From Prevotella melaninogenica ATCC 25845 (GTDB lineage: Bacteria; Bacteroidota; Bacteroidia; Bacteroidales; Bacteroidaceae), in the NCBI RefSeq assembly GCF_000144405.1, contig NC_014371.1:620001-684000 (forward strand): a DNA stretch of 64,000 nt, written 5' to 3'. The number at the start of each line of letters is the position of its first letter. Within the stretch, counting starts at the first letter, position 1. A model generated the notes under the pieces. The model was not told where the DNA came from. It searched no databases and worked only from the letters and a program-made list of their open reading frames with translations. Shown here in pieces: positions 8,074-16,935 of this stretch. Both the position numbers and the translations under genes were made by a program.

Positions 8074-10851
8074 TTACAAATTAACATAAAGCTCTACACC
8101 AAAACTAAACTTACCCGTGTTGCGCTGGCTTAACGTTAGTGAGTTGTTGCCTGTTAGGTATGGCTCATAATAAATCATATTGTTCACATAAAGAGAAAGA
8201 CCACCAAAGTTACTAAGCTGTTTAGTAAGTCTTCCTTGCAAATTCCATTCTATTGGCGACTTTGAAGGCTTATTATCGCTAACACGAAGAGTAAGGTCAT
8301 TAATAGCAACAACATCAACTCCTGTTGGACGTGACGCATAATACTGGCCATCCATACCCAAGAAACCTGACATCATGTCCGCTGTTATAGGATGCTCAAT
8401 AAGGTCTGCACCAAAGTAACCTATAGGATTCTTATTTGCTTTAAAGGATGTATGCCAGTCATACCAAATTGCCTGAGCTGTGAACGAAGCCACCATCTTG
8501 AGTGCTGGAATATTCGTTACGACACGCAATGTATTGAGGAAACGACGATACTTTTCGTAATCTTGTCCTGAAGGATAGACTACTCTAAATGGTGTAACAC
8601 TATAACTTGAATAAGACGATGACAATAATGCTGCCTTTACTGCTTCTGTATTGCGACCTGTTGAATAGGTCTTTGTCTCAGAATAAGCACCACTAAAGAA
8701 GAAAGATGTGTGCAAAGGACGAATCTCTCCAAGTTCAAAATCAAACTCTAAACCTTTATTAATAGAGGTGTTTGTATTACCAACTGCACCCGTTGTCATA
8801 TAGCCATTAAAGGTACGATAAGGGTTTGTATAATCAATTGTTGTAGCCTGTCCCGGTGTTATATTCAGTCCTTGCGCCTGCGTAAAGATACTATAAGGAT
8901 AGACAAAGAACTCACCTAAGGATTCAAAACCATTCGGTGTACGGTCACGATAGGCAAGAATACTCAGACGACGACCACCTTTCAGTTTAAAGTCTACGCC
9001 CAACTCAACCTTAGTAGTTGTTGCATTCTTCAAGTTCTTAGAGTAATCTACCTTGTAAGCCTGCGTATGATAGACAAGCAACTGTGCTGATGGATCAGAC
9101 TGTGGGAAATAGTTAGCAGCCACACGGTCATCATACTTCGTATCAGGATAGAGATAAGCCAAGCCTGGAGTCTTAGAATTCATACCAATTCCACCACGAA
9201 TATCAAGCCAAGGGGTAACGCTTAATGAAAGATTAAGACGTGGAGAAAGCGATGTTGTAGCAACATTACTGAAAGGTTGCATGGCTGTAAAGCGAAGTCC
9301 AAGGTTCGCACGCAGTCTGTTAATCTTATTAATATTCCACAAGAAGTTATCCTCTGCGTATGCAGCTATCTGATGTAAGCCTGGCACATCATTGAAAGCA
9401 CGTGGACGACCATTGCTATTTGGTTGTAGTGGTAACAAATCATTATCGTTATAATAGCCCTTTCCACTATTCCAATCATAGCGGTATTCCACACCAACTT
9501 TAAAGTTCTGACGCGTCTTACCGGCTTTGAAATAGAAGGTATCATTAATCTTTGCAAACAGATTACCAGGTCTGCTCTCTGTTCTTCCAGTAGCCTTATA
9601 AGACTGTGTCTTCCAAGGTACGCTGAAATAGCCAGTCTCTTTAGATGTCAAGATAGGAAGCAAACCAGTGCTAACAGGTACAAATGCAGTTTGTACATTG
9701 TCTGTCTCTCCGTAGCTAAGACCTAACGTATAATTGAGCGAACGCATAAAAAGCTTATCAACAGAGATACGACCATTATGCGTCAGACCAACCGTTACGG
9801 TCTTATTCTTGGTTTCCGTACCATCTTGAATAGCATCAGGATCATTACCCGACCAGTCTTGTGCAGATAACAAGCGTAGCTTTGTCTCTGTGTGCCAACG
9901 CTTACTGAGGTCATAACTATAACCAAGATTAAAAGTATAACGATTATAACTGCGTGTCTTTTGACGTGGGTCGCCCCAAGCCTTAGCGTAATCTAAGTTT
10001 ACATTCATTATACCTGCTTTGTTCAAAGAGAATCCCTTTGTCAACGAAGCATTTGTCATAGCAGGATTTACCTTCGCCTTTATTTGCCATGGAGTTACAC
10101 CCACCTTGGAATGAACAACCACAAGACCACTTGTCAAATCGCCATACTCAGCAGAAGGAATACCACGTATTACTTCTACATTATCAATGTTATCGGCAGC
10201 TATCTGACGCAAATCTGTACCAGTAAAAGCCGTAGATGAGAATTGTCCTTGTGTCAACAATCCATTATTAGAGATAGGAACACCATCAACAACAATGCTT
10301 GAACCAAAAGCACTTGTATTATTATTACGGAGCGTACGGAGCTGTAGATTAGACTTCTGAGTCATGTCTACATTGCCCATCTCTTTACCTGGAATGAGCT
10401 GCATGATATCAGCTAATGACGAAGCCTGTAAGTGATCGATTGCCTGACGTCCAATAATAGAAGACGTGGAAGCGCCCGATGCATTCTGCTTTGCCGTCAC
10501 AACAACCTCCTTTAATGCCAAAGAGGTTGGAACAAGCTGAACATTAACGGTTAAATCTTTCTCTACTTTGAACGTTGTTGTATAGGTTTCATAACCCACA
10601 TAACTAACTTTCAGCGTAAACGTGCCTGTTGGAACCTTTTGGAATACTGCTTTTCCGTCTATATCCGTTACATTAAAAGAACCTAATGGATCAAGCGAAC
10701 AGTTAGCCATAATCACACTTTCTTTCGTATTCTTATCGGTAACAACAATGTTAACAATATGACTTTCTGCTGCTTTTGATGTTCCTTGAGCTCTTAAAAT
10801 TTGCCCTATCGACAACAAAAACAATAGAGCTATGAGCTTTATTACTTTCAT
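8074..10851 (-). CDS. TonB-dependent receptor with carboxypeptidase-like regulatory domain
   Basis: A 925-residue outer-membrane active transporter. Signal peptide about residues 1-21; carboxypeptidase-regulatory-like beta-sandwich about 30-115; plug domain about 120-245 (SSLADIMQLIPGKE, VEVIRGIPSAEYGDLTSGLV); then a 22-strand barrel ending in VELYVNL. No SusD homologue is adjacent, so this is not a standard polysaccharide utilisation locus. It leads a three-gene operon with a DUF4876 lipoprotein and a second barrel. The promoter is at 10894-10925. The substrate is unknown; iron complexes, haem, peptides or cofactors are all possible. Confidence 0.9.
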   Translation of the reverse strand: MKVIKLIALLFLLSIGQILRAQGTSKAAESHIVNIVVTDKNTKESVIMANCSLDPLGSFNVTDIDGKAVFQKVPTGTFTLKVSYVGYETYTTTFKVEKDLTVNVQLVPTSLALKEVVVTAKQNASGASTSSIIGRQAIDHLQASSLADIMQLIPGKEMGNVDMTQKSNLQLRTLRNNNTSAFGSSIVVDGVPISNNGLLTQGQFSSTAFTGTDLRQIAADNIDNVEVIRGIPSAEYGDLTSGLVVVHSKVGVTPWQIKAKVNPAMTNASLTKGFSLNKAGIMNVNLDYAKAWGDPRQKTRSYNRYTFNLGYSYDLSKRWHTETKLRLLSAQDWSGNDPDAIQDGTETKNKTVTVGLTHNGRISVDKLFMRSLNYTLGLSYGETDNVQTAFVPVSTGLLPILTSKETGYFSVPWKTQSYKATGRTESRPGNLFAKINDTFYFKAGKTRQNFKVGVEYRYDWNSGKGYYNDNDLLPLQPNSNGRPRAFNDVPGLHQIAAYAEDNFLWNINKINRLRANLGLRFTAMQPFSNVATTSLSPRLNLSLSVTPWLDIRGGIGMNSKTPGLAYLYPDTKYDDRVAANYFPQSDPSAQLLVYHTQAYKVDYSKNLKNATTTKVELGVDFKLKGGRRLSILAYRDRTPNGFESLGEFFVYPYSIFTQAQGLNITPGQATTIDYTNPYRTFNGYMTTGAVGNTNTSINKGLEFDFELGEIRPLHTSFFFSGAYSETKTYSTGRNTEAVKAALLSSSYSSYSVTPFRVVYPSGQDYEKYRRFLNTLRVVTNIPALKMVASFTAQAIWYDWHTSFKANKNPIGYFGADLIEHPITADMMSGFLGMDGQYYASRPTGVDVVAINDLTLRVSDNKPSKSPIEWNLQGRLTKQLSNFGGLSLYVNNMIYYEPYLTGNNSLTLSQRNTGKFSFGVELYVNL

Positions 10852-10893
10852 TTAAAAATCCTGAAATTAATACCTTTAATTGTAAAACATATT

Positions 10894-10925
10894 GCAAAGG
10901 TATAGAAAATACAAGTATTAAGCAA
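10894..10925 (-). promoter_or_regulatory. Promoter of the TonB receptor operon
   Basis: On the minus strand TTGC (10922-10925), 19 bases, TACCTTTGC (10894-10902); leader of about 37 bases. Confidence 0.75.
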
Positions 10926-11050
10926 TACTCTAAATTAGGTGTTCTTTACCTAATAATTATGAATAATCATGTAATTTAGCCTTACAAAATGTGCATCTGT
11001 ACCTTTTTATATCTTATTTCATAATTAATAGTATCCCAAACTTTCATTAT

Positions 11051-11105
11051 TTACACTGGTGCTAACGCCCCGCACATATGGTGCGGAGGCTTAACACCAT
11101 TCGTG
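11051..11105. repeat. 22-bp-period array, type B (B2)
   Basis: CAC-N5-GTG units start at 11073 and 11095; a degenerate unit (TTA-N5-GTG) starts at 11051. It shares a 41-bp identical block with B1. It lies between two minus-strand genes, downstream of the metalloprotease terminator and upstream of the receptor promoter. Confidence 0.8.
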
Positions 11106-11160
11106 TTGACTGCTAAATACATCGCAAAATACCGTAGTGGCAAGTCCAAAACGACAGTTA

Positions 11161-11203
11161 AAGAAAACGTCCATAGCAGGAACTTCAAACTCTACTATGG
11201 ACG
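11161..11203 (-). terminator. Terminator of the metalloprotease operon
   Basis: CGTCCATAG (11168-11176) pairs with CTATGGACG (11195-11203). On the minus strand the stem is followed by TTTTCTTT. Confidence 0.75.
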
Positions 11204-11265
11204 AATATTACAACCATAAAACACAAATAGTCTTCTTGTATATGGTTAGGAATTTACTTAAACAA

Positions 11266-13764
11266 TTACTTTACTGTCACACGACGCTCACGAATCAGCT
11301 TAATCTGACGTAACAAATCGTTGTAATGAAGGAGGTTAATGCCTTCACTTTGTGCTGCTTGTGCCTTACAGAACTGCTCAACAGTATCTAAATGCTGCAT
11401 GAGATAGAGCATAATATCTGAATTACTTGCACGGTCAGCAACGGTTGGTTTGTCTTTCTGAACAGGATTTAAAAGGCTATTCAGTTGGTCTACATAGTTA
11501 CGCTCGAGTAAGCGACGTGTGCGTACCTGCATATCATTAAGACCAGTGAGCGGCTTCCAAACACTGTGGAACAAATCATTAAGATAGTCTTTGAACTGAT
11601 AAGCACCTGCCTCACGCTGGTCCTTATAAATCTTATCCATAATAGTTCCGTTCATCATCACCTTCAGAATACGATCCTGATAAGTACTGATTTCGTCGAC
11701 AAGATCGGTACCTGCTATATCAGTCATAGATGAAGGATAAAGCCAAAGTGGTGCTTCAAACACCTGACGACCGATATAGTCGACAGCATCTCTACCCTTC
11801 TTAGCTGGTGCAACTTCATAAGGTTTCTGCCCAGGCATATTGTTAATGTAACGACCACCAATGTTCTTCAGTACATGATTCGTATAACGTCCATACTGAC
11901 CAACAACACTTCGCCACATTTCCATGCGGTCCTCGTACTGGTCGTTAGGCTGACGTGTCCACTCTGGAAGTTTTGCAACGATACGTTTCAAGTTCTTAAT
12001 ACCATAATCACTCGCCTTCACATTGTCATCTCCAAGGTCTTCTGTCTGTGCACGTGGGTCTTCATTCTTACCCTCACCACCAAACCAAAGACGCGGATTC
12101 TTAGCAAGAATGGCTGTTGTCTCAGTCATCAACTTCTCCTTCTCATCCATCTCATCTTTGAACTCTGGACGATACTGATAGCCCCAACGGATTGCCCACT
12201 TGTCGTAATCGTTCACACGTGGGAAGAGTCCGCGCTCAGAAATGCCATCTTCAGGCTGTGCAACGTAATTGAAACGAGCGTAGTCCATAATGCTGGCAGT
12301 GTGACCATGTTCCTCTACCCACTTCTTATCGCGTAGTTTCTCTACTGGAGTAGCATGGCTTGCACCCATATTATGACGCAATCCGAGTGTATGTCCCACC
12401 TCATGACTTGATACAAAGCGAATCAATTCACCCATAAGTTTGTCGTCCATGTGTGCTGTCTGTGCACGCTTATCTAATGGAGCACACTGAGTGAAGTACC
12501 ACTTTGTCAAGAGGTTCATCACATTATGATACCAACAAATATGACTTTCGATAATCTCTCCACTACGTGGATCAACGATACGAGGACCATATGCGTTTTC
12601 AATCTCAGCTGGTAGATAACGAAGAACATTGAAACGAGCATCATCAACACTCATCGTTGGGTCATTAGGCCACTCTTTTGCCTGTATAGCATTCTTAAAG
12701 CCAGCAGCCTCAAAAGCAACATTCCAATCCTCGATACCCTTTATCAAGTATGGAACCCACTTCTTTGGTGTGGCAGGATCAATATAGAATACAATAGGTT
12801 TGATAGGCTCTGAAAGCCTACCCTTTGCATATGCCTTCTTATCTTTAGGCTCTAAACGGAATCGAGAGATAAACTGCTCACGGTCTGTCTTTGTCTGATC
12901 GTCGCTGAAGATAGTATATCTATTCGTAAAATAACCTATACGATTGTCCCATACTCGCTTACGCATAGGTACCTTTGGAAGAAGAACAACACTGGTGTTC
13001 AGTCCGATTGTCATCGCACCTGTATAAGAAGCTGGTACCGCAGAAGGTGCACTTGAATAAGTACGTGTCGTAGCAATCTCCACATTAATTGGATAAACCT
13101 TCATCGTATCTATGAAAGTACGGTCAGACATCAGTCCACCTAACTTCAATTGCTTAGAGTTATCTGACGATACACTCAGCACTGCATTGTCTTTAACAAA
13201 CAATGGTGTGACATCAATCAGCTGTGCCTTAGTATCCTTGTTACGTCCAATCACCTTGAACGAAGCTACGATAGGATCAGCTGTTGAAGCTTTCAACGTA
13301 CGCGAAATACTACTCTTTGGATCAGCTTCCTGCGAAAGAACGTAGGCACGAAGCAACATTGTCTTGTCATCACGTTGCTCAAAATAAACAGTTTGTTGGT
13401 TTACTGCCTCTCCAGCAAACTTACCAAAGTTCTGTGGAACGGCTGTAAAACGAGTCACAGCAAGCAAATAACGACCGATAACTGAGTCTGGGACTTCAAA
13501 GTACCATTGGTCGTCAATATGTCTTACAGTGAAGAGTCCCTGCTGTACACTTCCTTTTTTCTTTACAAGTTGTTCATAAGCAGAAGGCTTTTCTTTCTCT
13601 TTCTCAGGTGCTTTACCTTTCTGAACATTCTGTTTTGTAGTGTCTATGCGCTGTGTAATCGTATCTTTTACAGCACGATAGACAAACCTGTTACCTGCTA
13701 CACCTACTCCACTTCCGAGCATAAGCGCAAGCAGACAGGCTGTTGCTTTTCTGTTGATTGACAT
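11266..13764 (-). CDS. Exported zinc-dependent metalloprotease (DUF5117/DUF5118 type)
   Basis: An 832-residue secreted protease. It has an N-terminal signal sequence (ACLLALMLGSGVGVAG), a lysine/glutamate-rich linker (about 45-65), the DUF5118/DUF5117 region (about 70-350), and a metzincin-like active site HEVGHTLGLRHNMG (HExxHxxGxxH). A serine-lacking C-terminal helical domain follows. The order matches the large zinc-dependent metalloproteases common in Bacteroidetes. It lies 53 bases after a cyclophilin gene on the same strand with no clear promoter of its own, so the two may be cotranscribed: a periplasmic folding enzyme with an exported protease. The substrate is unknown. Confidence 0.88.
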   Translation of the reverse strand: MSINRKATACLLALMLGSGVGVAGNRFVYRAVKDTITQRIDTTKQNVQKGKAPEKEKEKPSAYEQLVKKKGSVQQGLFTVRHIDDQWYFEVPDSVIGRYLLAVTRFTAVPQNFGKFAGEAVNQQTVYFEQRDDKTMLLRAYVLSQEADPKSSISRTLKASTADPIVASFKVIGRNKDTKAQLIDVTPLFVKDNAVLSVSSDNSKQLKLGGLMSDRTFIDTMKVYPINVEIATTRTYSSAPSAVPASYTGAMTIGLNTSVVLLPKVPMRKRVWDNRIGYFTNRYTIFSDDQTKTDREQFISRFRLEPKDKKAYAKGRLSEPIKPIVFYIDPATPKKWVPYLIKGIEDWNVAFEAAGFKNAIQAKEWPNDPTMSVDDARFNVLRYLPAEIENAYGPRIVDPRSGEIIESHICWYHNVMNLLTKWYFTQCAPLDKRAQTAHMDDKLMGELIRFVSSHEVGHTLGLRHNMGASHATPVEKLRDKKWVEEHGHTASIMDYARFNYVAQPEDGISERGLFPRVNDYDKWAIRWGYQYRPEFKDEMDEKEKLMTETTAILAKNPRLWFGGEGKNEDPRAQTEDLGDDNVKASDYGIKNLKRIVAKLPEWTRQPNDQYEDRMEMWRSVVGQYGRYTNHVLKNIGGRYINNMPGQKPYEVAPAKKGRDAVDYIGRQVFEAPLWLYPSSMTDIAGTDLVDEISTYQDRILKVMMNGTIMDKIYKDQREAGAYQFKDYLNDLFHSVWKPLTGLNDMQVRTRRLLERNYVDQLNSLLNPVQKDKPTVADRASNSDIMLYLMQHLDTVEQFCKAQAAQSEGINLLHYNDLLRQIKLIRERRVTVK

Positions 13765-13817
13765 AAATTTATAGTAACTTTACTTTGTATTTACTGTTTG
13801 AGATAATAAAGATAACC

Positions 13818-14507
13818 CTATTTCAATATGGTTGCTTTACGGATACGGACATCAACTAATGGACGGTCATTGGCGTCAACAGGCTGGCGTTGAATACGTT
13901 CAACAACATCTAATCCATCTAACACCTGCCCAAAGACAGTATACTGTCCGTCCAAATGAGGCGAACCACCCACTTCTTTGTACATTTGACGTACCTCAGG
14001 TGTCATCTGCACCGTGCTGTCTGTATGTTCGTTAAGGCGTTTCTGTGCCCAATCAAGCTGTCCATCAGAGAACTTTATACCCCATACAATATAGAATTGT
14101 GAGGCAGATGACTCTCGTTTAGGGTTGACATCATCGCCCTCACGAGCAGCAGCAACAGCTCCACGACGGTGCAAAAGCTTCGGATAATCTATCTCTGCAG
14201 GGAGCGAGTAGGTCTCTGGTGTGTCACCTAAAGCCTGTCCTGGCTTTGCTTTCTTTGAGCCCATATCACCTGTTTGAATCATAAAATCTTTAACAACACG
14301 GTGGAACAACACCCCATTATAGGCACCACTTCGCACCAACTTTAAGAAGTTATCACGATGACGTGGTGTCTCATTGTAAAGTTGAATACGAATGTTTCCA
14401 CTGTCTGTTTCTAATAACACTTCATGGCGTAATGTGTCAGTTAAAGACTGTGCATGAACATTAGCTACGAATAAAGCCAGTAAAAAGGAATATATTAACT
14501 TCTTCAT
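13818..14507 (-). CDS. Exported cyclophilin-type peptidylprolyl isomerase
   Basis: A 229-residue cis-trans prolyl isomerase with a signal peptide (MKKLIYSFLLALFVANVHAQ) and cyclophilin motifs FHRVVKDFMIQTGD, AREGDDVNPKRESSASQFYI and GQVLDGLDVVERI. The frame is open to an ATG at 14537, but that codon lies inside the -7 element at 14534-14542. The ATG at 14507 gives a clean signal peptide and a leader of about 20 bases, so I use it. It probably acts in the periplasm on exported proteins, perhaps including the metalloprotease downstream. Confidence 0.9.
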   Translation of the reverse strand: MKKLIYSFLLALFVANVHAQSLTDTLRHEVLLETDSGNIRIQLYNETPRHRDNFLKLVRSGAYNGVLFHRVVKDFMIQTGDMGSKKAKPGQALGDTPETYSLPAEIDYPKLLHRRGAVAAAREGDDVNPKRESSASQFYIVWGIKFSDGQLDWAQKRLNEHTDSTVQMTPEVRQMYKEVGGSPHLDGQYTVFGQVLDGLDVVERIQRQPVDANDRPLVDVRIRKATILK

Positions 14508-14533
14508 CTGTTTTAATAAAGCATAAATTATTC

Positions 14534-14542
14534 GCAAAGATA
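14534..14542 (-). promoter_or_regulatory. -7 element of the cyclophilin gene
   Basis: TATCTTTGC on the minus strand. Its position rules out the longer start codon at 14537. No good -33 TTTG is visible. Confidence 0.6.
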
Positions 14543-14596
14543 AACAATTAAGAACAAATAACCTAATTAAGCGGAGATAAAAAAGCGGCTAAAAGA

Positions 14597-14628
14597 CGAC
14601 ATATGTCGAGGAAAGAACGTACCTTTGC
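14597..14628 (+). promoter_or_regulatory. Promoter of the DMT exporter with palindromic operator
   Basis: TACCTTTGC at 14620-14628 is preceded by a perfect 12-bp palindrome CGACATATGTCG at 14597-14608, about where the -33 element would be; no TTTG is present there. This arrangement fits a regulated promoter with an activator or repressor dimer site. The leader to the ATG at 14856 would be about 220 bases. Confidence 0.5.
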
Positions 14629-14666
14629 ACAATGAATGCAGGTCGTTGGTAATATCTTCTCGTGAA

Positions 14667-14750
14667 TTATTTACGTGAAAAGAGGGGGTTATTTTCATGA
14701 ATATAAATGTTTTTTATCACGTAAATAAAAACTTATTTCTATGAAAATAA
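14667..14750 (+). promoter_or_regulatory. Structured leader with interleaved complements
   Basis: Two perfect complementary pairs lie in the order A-B-A'-B'. TTATTTACGTGA (14667-14678) pairs with 14717-14728, and TTATTTTCAT (14689-14698) pairs with 14741-14750. Both cannot nest, so the RNA would form either alternative hairpins or a pseudoknot. It may be a regulatory leader of the exporter. No known riboswitch was recognised. Confidence 0.4.
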
Positions 14751-14855
14751 TTTGTGAAAGCAAGTCTATATAAATTAAAGTAGAGAAAGAGAGTATTCAT
14801 AATAACGACTGAATTTCAATGATTTAATATTAATTTAAATTACAACAAACAACTA

Positions 14856-15767
14856 ATGACACAAACAAAAAGTATATTTCAACGACCACTGTGGGTGACT
14901 ATCTTTGCCCTCACAGCTGCCATTGCATGGGGCTGGGCCTATCCTTTGATTAAATTAGGCTTCTCAGAGTTTGCCATCACGGCAGATATGACCGGCTCGA
15001 AAATGCTTTTTGCTGGTATTCGTTTCTGTCTTTCGGGACTAATAGTATTGGCGATTGCAGGTTCCAAGAAGCGTGATTTCAAAGTGAGAAAACCTATAGA
15101 TTGGTGGTATATCCTTCTATTCTGTATGATGAATACCACCTTACATTATGCCTTCTTCTACTTTGGATTATCACATAGTGAAGGTTCACGAGCAGCCATT
15201 CTCAACTCGCTTAGCGTCTTTTCTGTCGTCATCTTTGCTTGTATCTTCTTCAAGAGCGACCGCATGACAGTCAAGAAGATTATAGGTTGTATTGTTGGTT
15301 TTGCTGGTATTCTATCACTAAACTTGGGTGGAGCTGAGAGTGGAAAGTTCACTTGGTTAGGTGACGGAATGATTATTCTCAATGCTCTTTGTGGTGCATC
15401 AGCATCACTGCTTACGCGTGGATTAGGCAAACGTGTAGATGTATTTGTTGGTACAGGCTACAGCTTAGCAATAGGTGGTGCATTATTGATTATCCCTGGA
15501 CTAATGATGGGTGGTGAACTTCCACAGATTACCCTTTTAGGTATTACCTACCTACTCTTACTCATCGCTATTAGTACATTAGGTTTCACGCTCTATAACA
15601 AACTACTCACTTGCAATCCTGTTGGTAAGGTAGCTATCTACAATTCATTGATTCCTGTTGTCGGTGCAGTTACCTCTTGCCTATGCCTTGACGAAACATT
15701 CTATATCAAATATATGATAGCTGGTGCATTAGCAGCAGGGGGTATATACATTATTAATAAGAGTTAG
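14856..15767 (+). CDS. DMT superfamily (EamA) transporter
   Basis: A 303-residue inner-membrane protein with ten predicted transmembrane helices arranged as two EamA repeats, as in drug/metabolite exporters. Recognisable pieces are ALTAAIAWGWAYPLIKLGF in helix 1, NTTLHYAFFYFGLSHSEGSRAA (given here only in part: HYAFFYFGLSHSEG) in the first repeat, and YNSLIPVVGAVTSCLCLDE in the second. The substrate is not predictable. Its 220-base leader, unusual for this genome, holds a palindrome at the promoter and interleaved inverted repeats, so expression is probably conditional. Confidence 0.88.
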   Translation: MTQTKSIFQRPLWVTIFALTAAIAWGWAYPLIKLGFSEFAITADMTGSKMLFAGIRFCLSGLIVLAIAGSKKRDFKVRKPIDWWYILLFCMMNTTLHYAFFYFGLSHSEGSRAAILNSLSVFSVVIFACIFFKSDRMTVKKIIGCIVGFAGILSLNLGGAESGKFTWLGDGMIILNALCGASASLLTRGLGKRVDVFVGTGYSLAIGGALLIIPGLMMGGELPQITLLGITYLLLLIAISTLGFTLYNKLLTCNPVGKVAIYNSLIPVVGAVTSCLCLDETFYIKYMIAGALAAGGIYIINKS

Positions 15768-15904
15768 ACACCTAAACAGCTACTTTGTGCAAAGAAACCA
15801 TAGCTATAGAATGTCCCCAAAAGATAAATTCTATAGTACGATTGTCACATAATAGCAGCTTAACATCAATCCGATTGTAAAATAAAATCATAGTATTAGA
15901 AAAC

Positions 15905-16003
15905 AACTAAGGCTTAATTGCATTCGAATTAAGGCTTAATTGACGTGCAAAAGGGCGTTAGTTACATCCCAACTAACGCCCTTTTGCAATGCTATTAAGC
16001 ACC
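15905..16003. repeat. 22-bp-period array, type A (A2)
   Basis: Units start at 15905, 15927, 15949 and 15971, with half a unit after. Half-units alternate between AAGGCTTAATTG-like and GCATTCG/GACGTGC-like 11-mers. It lies between the convergent DMT and SGNH genes. Confidence 0.8.
15947..15987. terminator. Perfect 17-bp hairpin inside array A2
   Basis: GCAAAAGGGCGTTAGTT (15947-15963) pairs perfectly with 15971-15987 around ACATCCC. The stem carries A and T runs on both flanks, so it can end transcription from either side. I see nothing else clear in the 15768-16123 gap. Confidence 0.7.
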
Positions 16004-16123
16004 TATTACCTTACAGCTTTTTAACTACCTGTTTATCTGGAGCTTACAAATGCATCCAAAACAGTAGTATTTTGAAGAAAAACATGATATAAAAGCCATT
16101 AAGATTGTAATAATATTTCAAAT

Positions 16124-16933
16124 CTATCGACGGCCGTGATAACCCATACTATGCTTCTCGTCATGTTTGAAACGAGTAGCAAAATCGGGCTTTTCCATCT
16201 CTATAGGATTTGCATTCAGCTCTGGTTCGCCCATCCACTCTACAATCTTATCCACCCAAAGGGCAGCACCTTGACGTGTTGGATGAATACCATCCGCTCG
16301 AGAAGCAATGACAGAACTACTGTCAAAGAATCGACCTTCACCCGTACATTCACGTATCACATCAACTATTGTTCTATCTTTTATCTTCTTCCAAGGGAGA
16401 GGACCAACCCATACATATGGAATATTACCAACACGACTCAGAATCGTTTGAATTGCTGTTTCACGTCTACTATAATCCTTATAACCTAAGTCATTGGTAC
16501 CTAAGCTAATAATTATATAAGTAGGGCGCACTCTTTCAATCTGATATTGAAGGTCGGCAGCAATCGCCCAGTCGCGTGTTGTGCTACCATACCATACGAT
16601 TGAATGAAACTTAAAACCGTTCTTTACAGCATAATCATTAAATCGAGAGCCAAGACCATCAGCCATAGAATCACCAATGAGAAGTACTACTTGGTCACGA
16701 CTTTCTGCTACCTGCGACACTCGGGTTGTCGATGTGGGCAATGGTTCCATTGCCATCTCGTCTACCGAGGCTGAAGCTGTTTGAGATTTAGCAGCTACTG
16801 GCATTACATCTGGCTCTACTGATTTAGCCGGTTCGACATCATGTTCGTTTATTCCGTTAGCATCCTGCGCTGAAACAGCAGGTGACAAGAGGAAAAGAAA
16901 TAGTAATACTATAAAACACTTTATTGTTCTCAC
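16124..16933 (-). CDS. Exported SGNH/GDSL hydrolase (DUF459-like)
   Basis: A 269-residue exported esterase-type protein: signal peptide (VLLFLFLLSPAVSA) then a low-complexity segment to about residue 75, then the SGNH fold. Block I is LIGDSMADGLG (nucleophile Ser), block III LGTNDLG (Asn), block V DGIHPTRQG (Asp/His). The GDSMADGLG spelling and overall order resemble DUF459 proteins, which are linked with envelope glycan O-acyl chemistry. The start is 2 bases after the stop of the transporter gene upstream, so the two form an operon. The substrate is unknown. Confidence 0.82.
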   Translation of the reverse strand: MRTIKCFIVLLFLFLLSPAVSAQDANGINEHDVEPAKSVEPDVMPVAAKSQTASASVDEMAMEPLPTSTTRVSQVAESRDQVVLLIGDSMADGLGSRFNDYAVKNGFKFHSIVWYGSTTRDWAIAADLQYQIERVRPTYIIISLGTNDLGYKDYSRRETAIQTILSRVGNIPYVWVGPLPWKKIKDRTIVDVIRECTGEGRFFDSSSVIASRADGIHPTRQGAALWVDKIVEWMGEPELNANPIEMEKPDFATRFKHDEKHSMGYHGRR

Positions 16934-16935
16934 AA

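Noticed and set aside
8070..8087. Earlier ATG for the DUF4876 lipoprotein
   Set aside because: It would overlap the receptor gene and lengthen the signal sequence without need.
14508..14537. Earlier ATG for the cyclophilin
   Set aside because: It lies in the -7 element and would put ten residues before a clean signal peptide.
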